Origin: Oceanobacillus saliphilus
GTDB lineage: Bacteria > Bacillota > Bacilli > Bacillales > Amphibacillaceae
Length of the DNA: 64,000 bases
Assembly (NCBI RefSeq): GCF_023522835.1
Contig: NZ_JALCZU010000001.1
Coordinates: forward strand, 1-64,000
Reading direction: 5' to 3'
This document shows positions 50,387-60,073 of this stretch, piece by piece. Positions within the stretch are counted from its first letter, which is position 1, and each line of letters begins with the position of its first letter. The notes beneath the pieces are model-generated. The model was not told the origin of the DNA and did no database searches. It saw only the letters and a list, made by a program, of their open reading frames with translations. Position numbers and translations under genes: made by a program.

Positions 50387-51364
50387 CTAGTTTATATTCG
50401 CTGTCTCATTTAGCACATTAGTTGGAATCTCTCCCGCAAGCACTTTTAGTATTGAATTCGCGGCCAGCATACCCATCTTTAATCGTGTTTCTATCGTTGC
50501 CGATCCTATATGTGGTGTCGTAACAACATTCTGTAACTTTAACAACGGATGTTCGACATCAATAGGTTCTTTTTTATAGACATCCAATCCAGCACCTGCA
50601 ATTTCCTTGTTGATCAGAGCCTCATACAAGGCATCCTCGTCTACTACTGCACCACGTGAACCATTAATGAAAATGGCACTTTTTTTCATCATGTTAAATT
50701 CCTCCTTACTAAATAAGTCTTTTGTCACATTACTATGTGGCACCATACTGCAAACAAAGTCCGATTGCTTCAAAAGATCAGGTAAATTGCAATACGCTGC
50801 GTTAAAAACCGATTCAGCCTCTTCATTCCGACTACGATTATGATAGAGGACATCCATACCAAATCCGAAATGAGCGCGCTTAGCAATTGCTGTTCCGATT
50901 CCCCCCATCCCAACAATCCCAATGACTTTGCCATGAACATCGAGTCCGAATAATTCCTCAGTGATGGTCGCATCCCACTTACCGTCTTTAACATATGCGT
51001 CCAGTTCGGGAATTCTTCTTGCTGCCGATAGTAATACTCCAAACACTGCGTCTGCTACGGTCTCATTTAATACTCCGGGTGTGTTTGTCGCCACTATATT
51101 ACGTTCTGTCAGCAATGATAAATCCAAATTATCATAGCCAACAGAGATATTACTTACCATTTTCAATTGTGGACATTTGTCCAATAACTCCTCATCTATC
51201 TTCAAACCGGAGCCCATAAGGACATGTGTATCTTTGAGATGTGCCTCAAAACTCGGATATGACGAATCATCTAACTGGTCAAAATAAATAACTTCACATT
51301 TTTGGCGAAGATAGTCTAAAACCTTCGAATTTACTTTCCTATAAACAACGATTTTATGTTTCAT
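50387..51364 (-). CDS. D-isomer-specific 2-hydroxyacid dehydrogenase
   Basis: The 325-residue NAD(P)-dependent enzyme has the Rossmann motif VIGIVGMGGIGTAIAKR near 146-162, the catalytic Arg in NGSRGAVVDEDAL, Glu in DVYKKEP and His in TTPHIGSAT. It resembles glyoxylate/hydroxypyruvate and 2-ketogluconate reductases. The ATG at 51364 has AGGGGGAG upstream and fits the family N-terminus (MKHKIVVYRK); a longer in-frame start at 51430 is unlikely. It lies in the hexarate operon between gudD and the OCD-like gene and may reduce a 2-keto acid from the pathway. Confidence 0.9.
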   Translation of the reverse strand: MKHKIVVYRKVNSKVLDYLRQKCEVIYFDQLDDSSYPSFEAHLKDTHVLMGSGLKIDEELLDKCPQLKMVSNISVGYDNLDLSLLTERNIVATNTPGVLNETVADAVFGVLLSAARRIPELDAYVKDGKWDATITEELFGLDVHGKVIGIVGMGGIGTAIAKRAHFGFGMDVLYHNRSRNEEAESVFNAAYCNLPDLLKQSDFVCSMVPHSNVTKDLFSKEEFNMMKKSAIFINGSRGAVVDEDALYEALINKEIAGAGLDVYKKEPIDVEHPLLKLQNVVTTPHIGSATIETRLKMGMLAANSILKVLAGEIPTNVLNETANIN

Positions 51365-51431
51365 TAAGCTCCCCCTAGTTAAAATAGTATAAAGACAATT
51401 TCCCCAATCGTTCATCTCAATTTGTAACAAA

Positions 51432-52805
51432 TCACCGTACTAAACAAGGACGTTTACTGTCGAATTTCCATCCAGGAATTAAGTATTGCATGCCGATAGA
51501 GTCATCACGGGCACCAAGTTTTTGATCGACATACAGTTTGTTTGCTTTCTCAATCTGCTCCATATCTATTTGAATACCCAAACCTGGCACTGTTGGAACG
51601 TCAATTTTACCTTGTTTAATTTGTAATGGTTCTTTTGTCAACCGTTGTCCGTCTTGCCAAATCCAATGCGTGTCAATTGCTGTAATATCTCCAGGTGCTG
51701 CCGCGGCAACATGTGTAAACATTGCAAGGGAGATATCAAAATGGTTATTAGAGTGTGAACCCCATGTCAATCCCCAATCATGACACATTTGTGCGACTCG
51801 GACAGAGCCTTGCATCGTCCAAAAATGCGGATCCGCTAAAGGGATGTCAACTGCATGAAGTTGAATCGCATGTCCCATCTCTCTCCAATCTGTTGCAATC
51901 ATATTGGTGGCTGTCGGTAGTCCTGTTGCCCGTCGGAACTCCGCCATCACTTCGCGTGCCGAGTATCCATTTTCCGCTCCGCATGGATCCTCAGCATAAG
52001 CAAGTACATCGTGTTGATTTTTACAAAGGTCGATTGCTTCCGCAAGCGACCACGCACCATTTGGATCCAACGTAATTCTGGCGTTTGGAAAACGTTTTGC
52101 GAGTGCTGTTACTGCTGCAATTTCTTCCTCACCAGCAAGCACCCCGCCTTTCAACTTAAAATCATTGAAACCATATCGTTCATAAGCAGCTTCCGCAAGG
52201 GCAACAATCGAATCCGGTGTCAACGCCTCTTCATGTCTCAATTTAAACCAATCATCTGTGGCGTTTGGATCACTTAAATAAGGCAAATCTGTTTTGTTTC
52301 GATCACCAACATAAAACAGATAACCAAGCATTTCTACACTTTTGCGCTGCTGTCCTTCCCCAAGCAATTCAGCTACGGGAACGTCAAGAAACTTACCGAG
52401 TAAATCCAACAACGCAGCTTCAAGAGCTGTCACGACATGGATTGTTGTTCGTAAATCATACGTTTGTGCACCGCGCCCGCCTGCATCTCTTGTCGCGAAT
52501 TTTTTACGTACTTGATTTAGGATTGAATTGTATGTTCCGATGGATTCCCCAATGGCAAGCGACTTGGCTTCTTCCAATGTTTGGCGGATTGCCTCTCCTC
52601 CCGGCACTTCTCCAACGCCCTGATTCCCATGATTGTCTTCTAGAATCACAATATTTCTCGTGAAATAAGGACTATGTGCGCCGCTTAGGTTCAACAGCAT
52701 ACTATCATGACCAGCAACAGGTATCACATTCATTTTTCGGATTATTGGCGTACTTGATTGTTTTCTTACCGCATTAACACTTTCTTTCGTCACATCTTTT
52801 AGCAT
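51432..52805 (-). CDS. gudD: Glucarate dehydratase
   Basis: The 457-residue enolase-superfamily enzyme dehydrates D-glucarate to 5-dehydro-4-deoxyglucarate. Metal and catalytic features: the KxK motif in FNDFKLKGG (about 205), Asp in [10 protein letters not shown], Glu in YAEDPCG, Asn in ATNMIATDW and His in [14 protein letters not shown]. The start at 52805 follows GGGGG and gives the usual family length; an in-frame ATG at 52937 would add 44 unrelated residues. It follows the dioxovalerate dehydrogenase gene after 70 bp. Confidence 0.95.
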   Translation of the reverse strand: MLKDVTKESVNAVRKQSSTPIIRKMNVIPVAGHDSMLLNLSGAHSPYFTRNIVILEDNHGNQGVGEVPGGEAIRQTLEEAKSLAIGESIGTYNSILNQVRKKFATRDAGGRGAQTYDLRTTIHVVTALEAALLDLLGKFLDVPVAELLGEGQQRKSVEMLGYLFYVGDRNKTDLPYLSDPNATDDWFKLRHEEALTPDSIVALAEAAYERYGFNDFKLKGGVLAGEEEIAAVTALAKRFPNARITLDPNGAWSLAEAIDLCKNQHDVLAYAEDPCGAENGYSAREVMAEFRRATGLPTATNMIATDWREMGHAIQLHAVDIPLADPHFWTMQGSVRVAQMCHDWGLTWGSHSNNHFDISLAMFTHVAAAAPGDITAIDTHWIWQDGQRLTKEPLQIKQGKIDVPTVPGLGIQIDMEQIEKANKLYVDQKLGARDDSIGMQYLIPGWKFDSKRPCLVR

Positions 52806-52875
52806 AAAAAGACCCCCTATTTTTTTGATAAAGAAGGAGTTAAGCTTGTTATGGCATAACTCCCCTTCATTCATC

Positions 52876-54345
52876 TTATTTGACAAACACTGTCTTAATC
52901 GACGTATAAAATTCCTTTGCTGCTTGCCCTTGTTCACGAGTATGCGAACTGGACTGCTTCATACCACCAAATGGAGCTTGAAGTTCGACTCCTGCACTTT
53001 CTGCGTTAATACGTACTAACCCAGCATCCATTTCATTGATAAATGAAAGCATATTAGCAATTTTCGTAGTGAATATGGAAGCACTTAGTCCGTATTCTGA
53101 ATCATTTGCAGTCTCAAGCGCTTCTTCCATTGTATTCACTTTCATAAGTGCAAGGACTGGTCCGAAAATTTCTTCTCGTGCAAGTACCATATCTGGTGTT
53201 ACACCTTCAAATACAGCTGGTTCTACATAATAACCGTTTAAGCCACCTTTACCGTCTAGCTTATTTCCACCATAGAGTAATGTAGCACCTTCTTTTTTCC
53301 CTTTTTCAATATAAGAAAGAACTGTATTTAACTGACCTTCCGTTACGCTAGGACCCATCCATGTACCTTTATCCATCCCGTTACCGACAGTTATTTTTGC
53401 CACTTCTGTGAGTAGTTTCTCTTTGAATGCTTCATATACATCTTTTTGAACAATGACACGGCTCGTCGCTGTACACTTTTGCCCAGATGATTTTAATCCG
53501 CCACTTATTGTTGCTTCAACTGCTAAATCAAGATCCGCATCATTTGCAACAATTACTGGATTTTTCCCACCCATTTCAAGTTGGTATTTAATCCCTCTTT
53601 CAACCGCTATTTTTGCCAGTTGTTTTCCAACGGTGTTTGAACCTGTAAACGTAATCGCATCAACTTTTTTGTGGTTTGCCATTTCAGGTCCTATTAGAGA
53701 ACCAGACCCCGTTACTAAGTTCACAACACCTGCTGGAATTCCCGCATCGTGTAGACACTCTACTATTTTCGCGCTAGTAACAGCTGTCTCACTTGCAGGT
53801 TTAAACACGACTGCGTTCCCATAAATAAGAGCCGGGGCCATTTTCCACATCGGAATAGCAACCGGGAAGTTCCAGGGTGTAATAACGCCGACAACACCTA
53901 ATGGAACTCTTGTTGTAAACATTAGTGCGTCGCTATCTGTCGAAGGAATTACATCACCAACTGAGCGCATTCCTTCCCCTGCAAAATAACGTAAAATAGC
54001 TACGCCGCGCATCGTCTCCCCTTTTGCTTCTGGAAATGTCTTACCCATTTCCAGTGTCATAGCTTCCCCGATATCATCGGCACGTTCTTCCATAATAGAA
54101 GCAGCTTTCAATAAATAATCGCCACGAACGTTTCCGGTAAGTTTTTTCCATGCATTTTGAGCCTGTCGAGCAGAAGTAGCAGCTTTGTCAAGATCATTAC
54201 TTGAGGATAGTTGATAAACACCTACAACCTCATCTTTCTTTGCAGGATTTTTACTAACACCTGTCTTACCTGTTTCAGAAGTAACCCATTCACCATTAAC
54301 ATAGTTTAAATACGTCTTTGTTTTTGCTTCAGTTGTTGTAGTCAT
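52876..54345 (-). CDS. Aldehyde dehydrogenase, 2,5-dioxovalerate dehydrogenase-like
   Basis: A 489-residue ALDH that should oxidise 2,5-dioxovalerate (alpha-ketoglutarate semialdehyde) to 2-oxoglutarate. The NAD site [12 protein letters not shown] lies near 235, general base Glu in [11 protein letters not shown] (about 258), and catalytic Cys in GQKCTATSR (about 292). The assignment to this substrate rests on position: it is the middle gene between 5-dehydro-4-deoxyglucarate dehydratase and gudD, as ycbD is in B. subtilis. GGGAGG precedes the ATG. Confidence 0.92.
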   Translation of the reverse strand: MTTTTEAKTKTYLNYVNGEWVTSETGKTGVSKNPAKKDEVVGVYQLSSSNDLDKAATSARQAQNAWKKLTGNVRGDYLLKAASIMEERADDIGEAMTLEMGKTFPEAKGETMRGVAILRYFAGEGMRSVGDVIPSTDSDALMFTTRVPLGVVGVITPWNFPVAIPMWKMAPALIYGNAVVFKPASETAVTSAKIVECLHDAGIPAGVVNLVTGSGSLIGPEMANHKKVDAITFTGSNTVGKQLAKIAVERGIKYQLEMGGKNPVIVANDADLDLAVEATISGGLKSSGQKCTATSRVIVQKDVYEAFKEKLLTEVAKITVGNGMDKGTWMGPSVTEGQLNTVLSYIEKGKKEGATLLYGGNKLDGKGGLNGYYVEPAVFEGVTPDMVLAREEIFGPVLALMKVNTMEEALETANDSEYGLSASIFTTKIANMLSFINEMDAGLVRINAESAGVELQAPFGGMKQSSSHTREQGQAAKEFYTSIKTVFVK

Positions 54346-54362
54346 TTAAATTCCTCCCATTA

Positions 54363-55298
54363 TTAAACAAGTTCCGCTTTGATTTGAGCAGGATACTTTT
54401 CCAACGCATTCTCAATAATAAGTTTTAATTCTTTATAATGCCCGTCTTCAACAGGTGCAATTGGTCCTCTAACATTCGTTGTAATAGGAAGACCTACAAT
54501 TTGCATACCTGCTTTGATAAGAGAAACAGCATAACCTTTCTTCTGTTTGCGAATACGATGAATCGGAAATATCACACCTTTATATATCGCATGTACTACT
54601 TCCCTATCTCCATTTAGAAGTGCTTCATAATACTTTGCAGAAATATGAGGGATGTAGTTTGATATCGCTGATGAATAGGAAGTAAATCCAAGATTCACAT
54701 ACGCTGCCATTGTCACTTCCGCTAACGGCATGCCGTTAATCCAATCAAGACGATCACCGATAACTTGTGTAAACTCAACGTTGTTTTCCATATTCCCTAC
54801 ACCATCTTTATACCCAACAAGTTGTGGTAACTCGCATAGTTCCTGCAACGTCTTTAGCTCTAAAATACAGTTATCACGCTGGTACACAATTGCGTTCAAA
54901 TCTGTACTTTGAATAATTGTACTCAAATAGTTATAGAGCCCATCTTGGGAGGGATCAATTAAATACGGTGGTAAAATCAAGTATCCTTCTGCTCCAAGTT
55001 CTTCGGAAATGGCAGCTTGCTCTAACGCGTGTGTAATATTCCCACCGACACCTGTATATAATGGAACTTTACCCTTTGTTTTTTCCACAGCCACTTCCAC
55101 CATCGATCTGTATTCTTCGTTACTAATCGCATGCATCTCCCCAGCTCCGCATGCTACAAACACGGAAGATAATCCGTTTTCCACTAGAAATTCTATATTT
55201 TTTCCTAGTCCTTCTAAATCTAGTTTTCCTTCATCATCCATCGGAGCAACTGGAAATCCTAAGATTCCTTTTGGCGTCTGTCTTCTTTTCGTCGTCAT
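54363..55298 (-). CDS. 5-dehydro-4-deoxyglucarate dehydratase
   Basis: A 311-residue DapA-family TIM-barrel lyase that converts 5-dehydro-4-deoxyglucarate to 2,5-dioxovalerate, CO2 and water. Family features are GFPVAPMDDEGKLDLEGLG at the N-terminus, VACGAGEMHAIS, Tyr in VYQRDNCIL and the Schiff-base Lys in VGYKDGVGNME (about 185). It is the first gene of the catabolic operon, with a promoter and regulator-type dyad 40 bp upstream. It is the orthologue of B. subtilis ycbC by family and order. Confidence 0.94.
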   Translation of the reverse strand: MTTKRRQTPKGILGFPVAPMDDEGKLDLEGLGKNIEFLVENGLSSVFVACGAGEMHAISNEEYRSMVEVAVEKTKGKVPLYTGVGGNITHALEQAAISEELGAEGYLILPPYLIDPSQDGLYNYLSTIIQSTDLNAIVYQRDNCILELKTLQELCELPQLVGYKDGVGNMENNVEFTQVIGDRLDWINGMPLAEVTMAAYVNLGFTSYSSAISNYIPHISAKYYEALLNGDREVVHAIYKGVIFPIHRIRKQKKGYAVSLIKAGMQIVGLPITTNVRGPIAPVEDGHYKELKLIIENALEKYPAQIKAELV

Positions 55299-55337
55299 TT
55301 AAATTCCACCCTTCAAATAGTTGTTTTCTTAAGTATT

Positions 55338-55366
55338 ATTGTAAGACAATTAAATTTATCTGTCAA
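55338..55366 (-). promoter_or_regulatory. Hexarate operon promoter with operator on the -10 box
   Basis: On the minus strand TTGACA (55361-55366), 17 nt, TACAAT (55338-55343). The dyad ATTGTCTTACAAT (55338-55350) contains the -10 box. The same architecture is found at 59506 and 63438. A FadR-type repressor bound here would exclude RNA polymerase. Confidence 0.82.
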
Positions 55367-55423
55367 CTTAAATTCTATTTAGTCTGAAAATTGGCTTTAG
55401 ATTGTGGAGAAGTTTCAGTTGCT

Positions 55424-55528
55424 TCAATTCAATTCTGTTAAAACTAACAGATTCTTTTGTAATTCACCCTTTACTATTGCGTGTCTCATTGAAACTAATC
55501 CAATAATAATTACTACAACTGTGGTTGC
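55424..55528 (-). pseudogene. Remnant of a TRAP permease gene
   Basis: A minus-strand stretch whose frame reads ATTVVVIIIGLVSMRHAIVK, matching ATAVVGIIIGVVSLTGIG of the TRAP permease at 60074 (DNA match around 60732-60775). The rest has no similarity and no start. It is a leftover of a third TRAP permease copy in the gap between the hexarate operon and the intact permease. The remaining sequence in the gap (55529-55643) shows nothing. Confidence 0.55.
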
Positions 55529-55643
55529 CTATAAAACTTGTCTTCTTACGAATAGAATTTCTATCAGTTCATATTGTTTTATTTTTGGGTCCCCGCTTCA
55601 ATATACTTCATCTTATCTATCAATTATTAGGCTGAATAAGAAT

Positions 55644-57611
55644 TTATTTTATATTTTCTATCGGATCAATTTCTTCATTTTTATCATCTGGGTAATTTTG
55701 CTCCTTTTTCTGTTGAAAAGCAATAAACCCAAAAGTTAGACAACTTAAGGTAGTCAAAATATATCCGCTATCAATCACCAATAGAGTTGCAATTATTAGT
55801 AATGCCGCTTTCTCCCACAGCTTCAGGTCTCTAAATAAATAACCAATCAACACTGATGCAAGGGCTATAATCCCCAAAGTAGCAGTGAATATATTGACTA
55901 TAATTGCAACAGGCTCACCAACTAATAATAACTCGTTATGGAACACAAAAATGTATGGAACAATAAACGCCGCAGATCCTAATTTAGCGGCCAATACACC
56001 CGTTAACATCGGCCTAGCTCCAGCGATTCCAGCTGCTGTATATGCTGCAATTGCTACAGGAGGGGTAATGTTTGATACAACTGCAAAATATAATGCAAAA
56101 AGATGAGCTGCTAAAGGGAGAACATCTAATTGAACTAATGCTGGTACCGCAATAGCAGCAACCATTATATATGCAGCTGTTGTCGGAATTCCCATTCCAA
56201 GAATTATAGCCGCAATCATTACTAATGGAAGGGCAATGTATAGATTATCCTGAGAAAAACTAATAACTATTGAAGCAAATCTCGCTCCAAGACCAGTCTG
56301 ACTTGCTATTCCTACGATTATTCCCGCACATGCACAAGTAACAGCGATAACAATACTAGCTTGCGCACCGTTACTCATCGCCTTTACAATATCTTTTACA
56401 GACATCCTAGTACTAGCAGATAAAAAACTAACAACAAGAACTGAAAATAAACCTAATCCAGCCGCTACATAGGGTGTGTATCCATATACTAGGACAACTA
56501 CAATAACAGCTAAAGGGATAGCTAAATGCCCTCTTTTAAATAGAACCTCTTTCCAATCCGGTAAGTCTTCTTTAGGTAATCCCTTCAAATTCATCTTTCC
56601 AGCTTGAAAATGGACCATGGATAGAACTCCCAAGTAAAACAGGATTGCAGGTATTAACGCTGCAAGGGCTAGATTGATATACGGCATACCAATAAATTCC
56701 GCTATAATAAAAGCTGCCGCACCCATGATTGGCGGCATGATTTGACCACCAGTTGAAGCCGCAGCTTCAACTGCCCCCGCAAATGGGCGGGTATACCCTA
56801 CTTTTCTCATTAGGGGAATGGTATATACCCCCGTAGAAGCAACATTACCAACAGCACTTCCGGAAACTGTCCCCATTAATGCACTTGACAAAACAGCCAT
56901 TTTCGCAGGCCCACCTTTACTGGTACCTGTTAGTGAAAAAGCTAAATCAATAAAAAATTTTCCAGCTCCTGATCTCAGTAAAAACTCTCCAAATAATACA
57001 AAGAGAAAAATAAATGTAGCTGAGGCACCAAGAGGTATTCCGAATATTCCTTGAGAAGTAAATACTAAATGATCAATTGTCCTTGAGAATGAAAAGCCTG
57101 CATGTGCTAGAATTCCCGGCAAATTTTCTCCGAATAAACCGTATAGAAGGGCAATACACGTAATAATCACTAAAGCAGTACCAACAACCCTACGAGTCGC
57201 CTCTAATATACTTGCTATCAAAACTACTCCGACTATTATATCTAATGTTGAAAGCTGGTCTATATAGGCAATCCGTGAAATAAAACGGTCATATTCAATC
57301 ACACTTAAATACAATACAGATATTAATGAACTAGCAAAGAAAGCAAAGTCTACAATACTTATTCTCTTTCTAGAAGATTTCTTCCTTGCTGGATACAACA
57401 GAAATGTTAGTGGTAGCAAAAAACCTAGGTGAATAGCCCTCATCTTAAAAGATTCTAGTACACCAGTAAAAATTAGCAGTACATGAAATATTGATGCGGC
57501 CAATGCGATTAGAAAGACTATTTTTGAACCATAACCAAGTAGCTCCCTCTTTTGAAGAAAATCTGACTCTAGTACCTCTCCCTGTACCTTTTCTTGTGTA
57601 CTCATACTCAC
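55644..57611 (-). CDS. TRAP transporter fused permease (DctQM), 1
   Basis: A 655-residue inner-membrane protein with about 17 hydrophobic segments: a DctQ-like 4-TM part (about 30-145) fused to a DctM-like part. GSAVGNVASTGVYTIPLMRK and ASTGGQIMPPIMGAAAFI are the TRAP large-subunit signatures. GMGIPTTAAYIMVAAI and SNITPPVAIAAYTAAGIA are the second-repeat equivalents. Fused permeases usually work with a TAXI-type binding protein, here the gene 32 bp upstream. Import is driven by Na+ or H+. The likely substrate is a sugar acid, from context. Confidence 0.92.
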   Translation of the reverse strand: MSMSTQEKVQGEVLESDFLQKRELLGYGSKIVFLIALAASIFHVLLIFTGVLESFKMRAIHLGFLLPLTFLLYPARKKSSRKRISIVDFAFFASSLISVLYLSVIEYDRFISRIAYIDQLSTLDIIVGVVLIASILEATRRVVGTALVIITCIALLYGLFGENLPGILAHAGFSFSRTIDHLVFTSQGIFGIPLGASATFIFLFVLFGEFLLRSGAGKFFIDLAFSLTGTSKGGPAKMAVLSSALMGTVSGSAVGNVASTGVYTIPLMRKVGYTRPFAGAVEAAASTGGQIMPPIMGAAAFIIAEFIGMPYINLALAALIPAILFYLGVLSMVHFQAGKMNLKGLPKEDLPDWKEVLFKRGHLAIPLAVIVVVLVYGYTPYVAAGLGLFSVLVVSFLSASTRMSVKDIVKAMSNGAQASIVIAVTCACAGIIVGIASQTGLGARFASIVISFSQDNLYIALPLVMIAAIILGMGIPTTAAYIMVAAIAVPALVQLDVLPLAAHLFALYFAVVSNITPPVAIAAYTAAGIAGARPMLTGVLAAKLGSAAFIVPYIFVFHNELLLVGEPVAIIVNIFTATLGIIALASVLIGYLFRDLKLWEKAALLIIATLLVIDSGYILTTLSCLTFGFIAFQQKKEQNYPDDKNEEIDPIENIK

Positions 57612-57643
57612 TCACCCGCCTCTCTCAAAACATTATATTTATC

Positions 57644-58702
57644 TTAATCTATTATCCCCGCATCTTTGTAATACTGCTCAGCACCTGGATGTAAGATAGT
57701 ACCAAGACCAGTTGCTGTAGATTCCGACCCTGTAAGGTAATCTTCTAGTTGATGATGGATTGAGCTTATTCTCTCTTTTCCACCTTCATTAATAAACTTC
57801 GTTAGTTCATAGACAATTTCATCAGGTAAATCCTTATGAGCATAGAATACAAGTCCCCCAACAAGTGTTGTAGCCGCGTTACTTTGTCCCTTGTAAACAT
57901 CATCTGATACTTCTGAAATATCATAACCGAAATTTTCCGTTAACTCTTTAATAATATCATCAGAAAGTGACAACACCTTCATTGGTCTTTGCAAATCAAT
58001 CTCAGTGACAGCTGCTGCAGGAACAGACGAGACAATCGCCATTGCCTCAATATGCCCATCCCTTAATAACGAACCCAAATCACCATGTGAACCAAATTCA
58101 ACTCTTCCTCCCCAATCTTTGATATCGTCATAGGTGATACCATATGCTTCTAATACCCTACGTGTCGTTAATTCGGCTTCACTTCCAGGTTGACTAACAC
58201 CTAATGTTAATGGATATTGCTGTTCTGCTACCTTTTCTAGAGAGTTAATTCCACTGTCTTCTAGTACGACGAATTGAAACGTGTTGTCCATAAGTTTAGC
58301 TAACGCTCTAATATTTTCGAACTTTCTACCTTCAAACGGCTCTAATCCATTTTCTGCTGCAAATCCTAAAAATGAGCTGGAATGACCGATATCCGCTTCG
58401 TTTATTTCCATTAACTCCAAGTTTACAATTGCATTTCCTGTTGTATTGGTTGCAACCGCCCCCATACTCTGTAGAAACTCAGCTAATTGAACTCCAACTG
58501 GGTAAACAGTTCCACTTTCCGAACCTGTCGATAGAAGAATATTTTCACCAGTAAGGTCTATCTCTGAAGAAGTCTCAACAGTTCCCTCCTCTGCGTTTAC
58601 ATTGGGTTGATTATCATTCGTGGTTTCCTGATTACAAGCTGCCATTAGTAATACTAAAAAGAATACACAAAAAACTCCTACCAATAATTTACTTTTCTTC
58701 AT
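57644..58702 (-). CDS. TAXI-family TRAP substrate-binding lipoprotein, 1
   Basis: The 352-residue extracytoplasmic solute receptor has a signal sequence with lipobox LLMAAC, then a short Asn/Glu linker and the TAXI domain: LLSTGSESGTVYPVGVQLAEF, VNLELMEINEADIGHSSSFL, PLTLGVSQPGSEAELTTRRVL, ILHPGAEQYYKDAGI. GGAGGG precedes the ATG at 58702. It is partner of the fused permease just downstream. TAXI proteins bind acidic substrates; the ligand is not known. Confidence 0.9.
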   Translation of the reverse strand: MKKSKLLVGVFCVFFLVLLMAACNQETTNDNQPNVNAEEGTVETSSEIDLTGENILLSTGSESGTVYPVGVQLAEFLQSMGAVATNTTGNAIVNLELMEINEADIGHSSSFLGFAAENGLEPFEGRKFENIRALAKLMDNTFQFVVLEDSGINSLEKVAEQQYPLTLGVSQPGSEAELTTRRVLEAYGITYDDIKDWGGRVEFGSHGDLGSLLRDGHIEAMAIVSSVPAAAVTEIDLQRPMKVLSLSDDIIKELTENFGYDISEVSDDVYKGQSNAATTLVGGLVFYAHKDLPDEIVYELTKFINEGGKERISSIHHQLEDYLTGSESTATGLGTILHPGAEQYYKDAGIID

Positions 58703-59505
58703 AATTCTCAATCCCTCCAATTTATAGTGTCTTAAATATTACAAACAATTCACAACTGAAAACTTTTAGAGAACAAGGCATCATTTTCAGCTACTATTCC
58801 TCATATTGCCAAGAAGAATATATTGTTTAATAGATTTGTTGGTTCCCCTACGTTTACCCCCGAAAAGTAAAGTTTTTATTCCCACCATTAATCCATGAGT
58901 TTTTAATGTTGTATAGTCTATATGAGGAATAAATATAAAGTTATTCACAGTTGTTCACTTTTCGAGTTTGATGGTTCGTTTTCAAATTTATCTAGACCAG
59001 CACCACGTTCTGTCTCAACTTTTAACGTTTCAATTATAGCGCTTTTATTTGTAACGGAAACTTTTCCATTGGCTGTTTTCGCTGAAGGCTTCATTAACTT
59101 GAATCCAAGGTGTTCATCGACACACATCCTATACTTTTTAATACAGCTATCTCTAGTAGTTAGACTAGCACTTACAAGTTCTTACTAATCTATTATTATC
59201 TAATAAAAGTTGACATTTTAACCCTATTCCTTATTATTAAATTTTGATAGAACGGATCAACTTTGATAATTCCTTCATCTGCCCCATAAAGGACGATAAT
59301 GACCTCCTTTCAACTATATGAATGCGTTTACAATAACAACGATATGAAATATTTTCGTGTTTTTGGACCTTTGAAACTTAAATTCGTAGTTAAAATACAA
59401 TTAGTAAATACAATATAATAGGATATATTTCTCTGTAACGTAACCATCCCTCTTTCGTAGCCTTTACACTAGAAGGAATATTCAGAATTATCTTTTCTAG
59501 TTCTT
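58703..59505. other. Long leader of TRAP operon 1 with a coding remnant
   Basis: About 800 bases separate the promoter (59506) from the binding-protein gene. The part 59240-59500 is similar to the leader of TRAP operon 2 (63225-63435): both have CTGCCCCATAAA, a cre site and TTTACACTARAAGGAATATT. The inner 500 bases, absent from operon 2, hold a minus-strand open frame at 58945-59127 (MCVDEHLGFKLMKPSAKTAN..., ending SKSEQL) that I do not recognise and that lacks a ribosome binding site; it may be the tail of a lost gene. Confidence 0.5.
59319..59333 (-). promoter_or_regulatory. cre site in TRAP operon 1 leader
   Basis: The minus strand TTGTAAACGCATTCA matches WTGNAANCGNWNNCW at every defined position, about 175 bp downstream of the promoter. 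It predicts CcpA-mediated repression by roadblock. Confidence 0.72.
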
Positions 59506-59534
59506 ATTGTAAGACAATATAATTAGTATGTCAG
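59506..59534 (-). promoter_or_regulatory. TRAP operon 1 promoter with operator on the -10 box
   Basis: On the minus strand CTGACA (59529-59534), 17 nt, TACAAT (59506-59511), with the dyad ATTGTCTTACAAT (59506-59518) over the -10 box, exactly as at 55338 and 63438. Confidence 0.8.
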
Positions 59535-59545
59535 TTATTTTTAAA

Positions 59546-59608
59546 GTAATATTGTAAGTCAATTAAATTTATCTATCAACCAAAATTCTATTTAGTCTGA
59601 AAATTAAA
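59546..59608 (-). repeat. Duplicated copy of the hexarate promoter region
   Basis: This 60-bp piece is nearly identical to 55333-55394, including the -35 (TTGATA), the 17-nt spacer, TACAAT and the dyad ATTGACTTACAAT. It lies just upstream of the TRAP 1 promoter, giving two operators 45 bp apart. The duplicate ends at the same point (GAAAATT), showing that a segment was copied. Confidence 0.78.
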
Positions 59609-59734
59609 CGGTGTCCGTCACTTCCCTCAAATTCCGTCAAAGCGGTCGATAACTCCTTTATATAGTCAAGGTAAACCCTAAGTTCGATGCTTTCCAACCA
59701 ACGTTCGAATAAGCCCATTTTTCATTTGAATCAG

Positions 59735-60001
59735 CTATGTCTCCAGCAAATGTCGGTAATTTCCATCATATCTTTCAGTTACGCCTAAGGAATCAACTAT
59801 TGTCGGTTTTGCTTCAACATTAACCCAACCTTCTTCAATGTAATCTACTAGTCGCGGTACTCGATTTAAACCATGTGAATATACTCTGTCAAGACTTGCT
59901 TGTGAAAAAAGTATAGCAGATTCACTTGCTTGTTCTTCTGAATAACCCTTACCCAGAAGAACAGGTTTTATTTCTGATTTCATTTTTTCAAATGAAACTC
60001 T
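59735..60001 (-). pseudogene. Broken dlgD-like gene (2,3-diketo-L-gulonate reductase / Ldh2 family)
   Basis: Residues such as VYSHGLNRVPRLVDYIEEGW and PTIVDSLGVTERYDGN match the N-terminus of the malate/lactate dehydrogenase-2 family, closest in style to DlgD/YiaK. Upstream of the ATG (59983) the frame continues RVSFEK, as in the family, but the position expected for the start codon is TTT and there is no ribosome binding site. Homology stops after about 75 residues; the remaining roughly 250 are missing. It follows the second TRAP permease by about 70 bp and was probably part of that operon. Confidence 0.82.
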
Positions 60002-60073
60002 AAATTAGTGTTGGGAATTTTCACAACATTAACGGCGTCTCAGCCTCGTTGTTATTAAGTAATTTGAGTTAAT

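Noticed and set aside
59569-59718. 49-codon minus-strand frame (MGLFERWLESIELRVYLDYI...)
   Set aside because: It looks protein-like but has no ribosome binding site, overlaps the duplicated promoter region and has no recognisable family. Probably a remnant.
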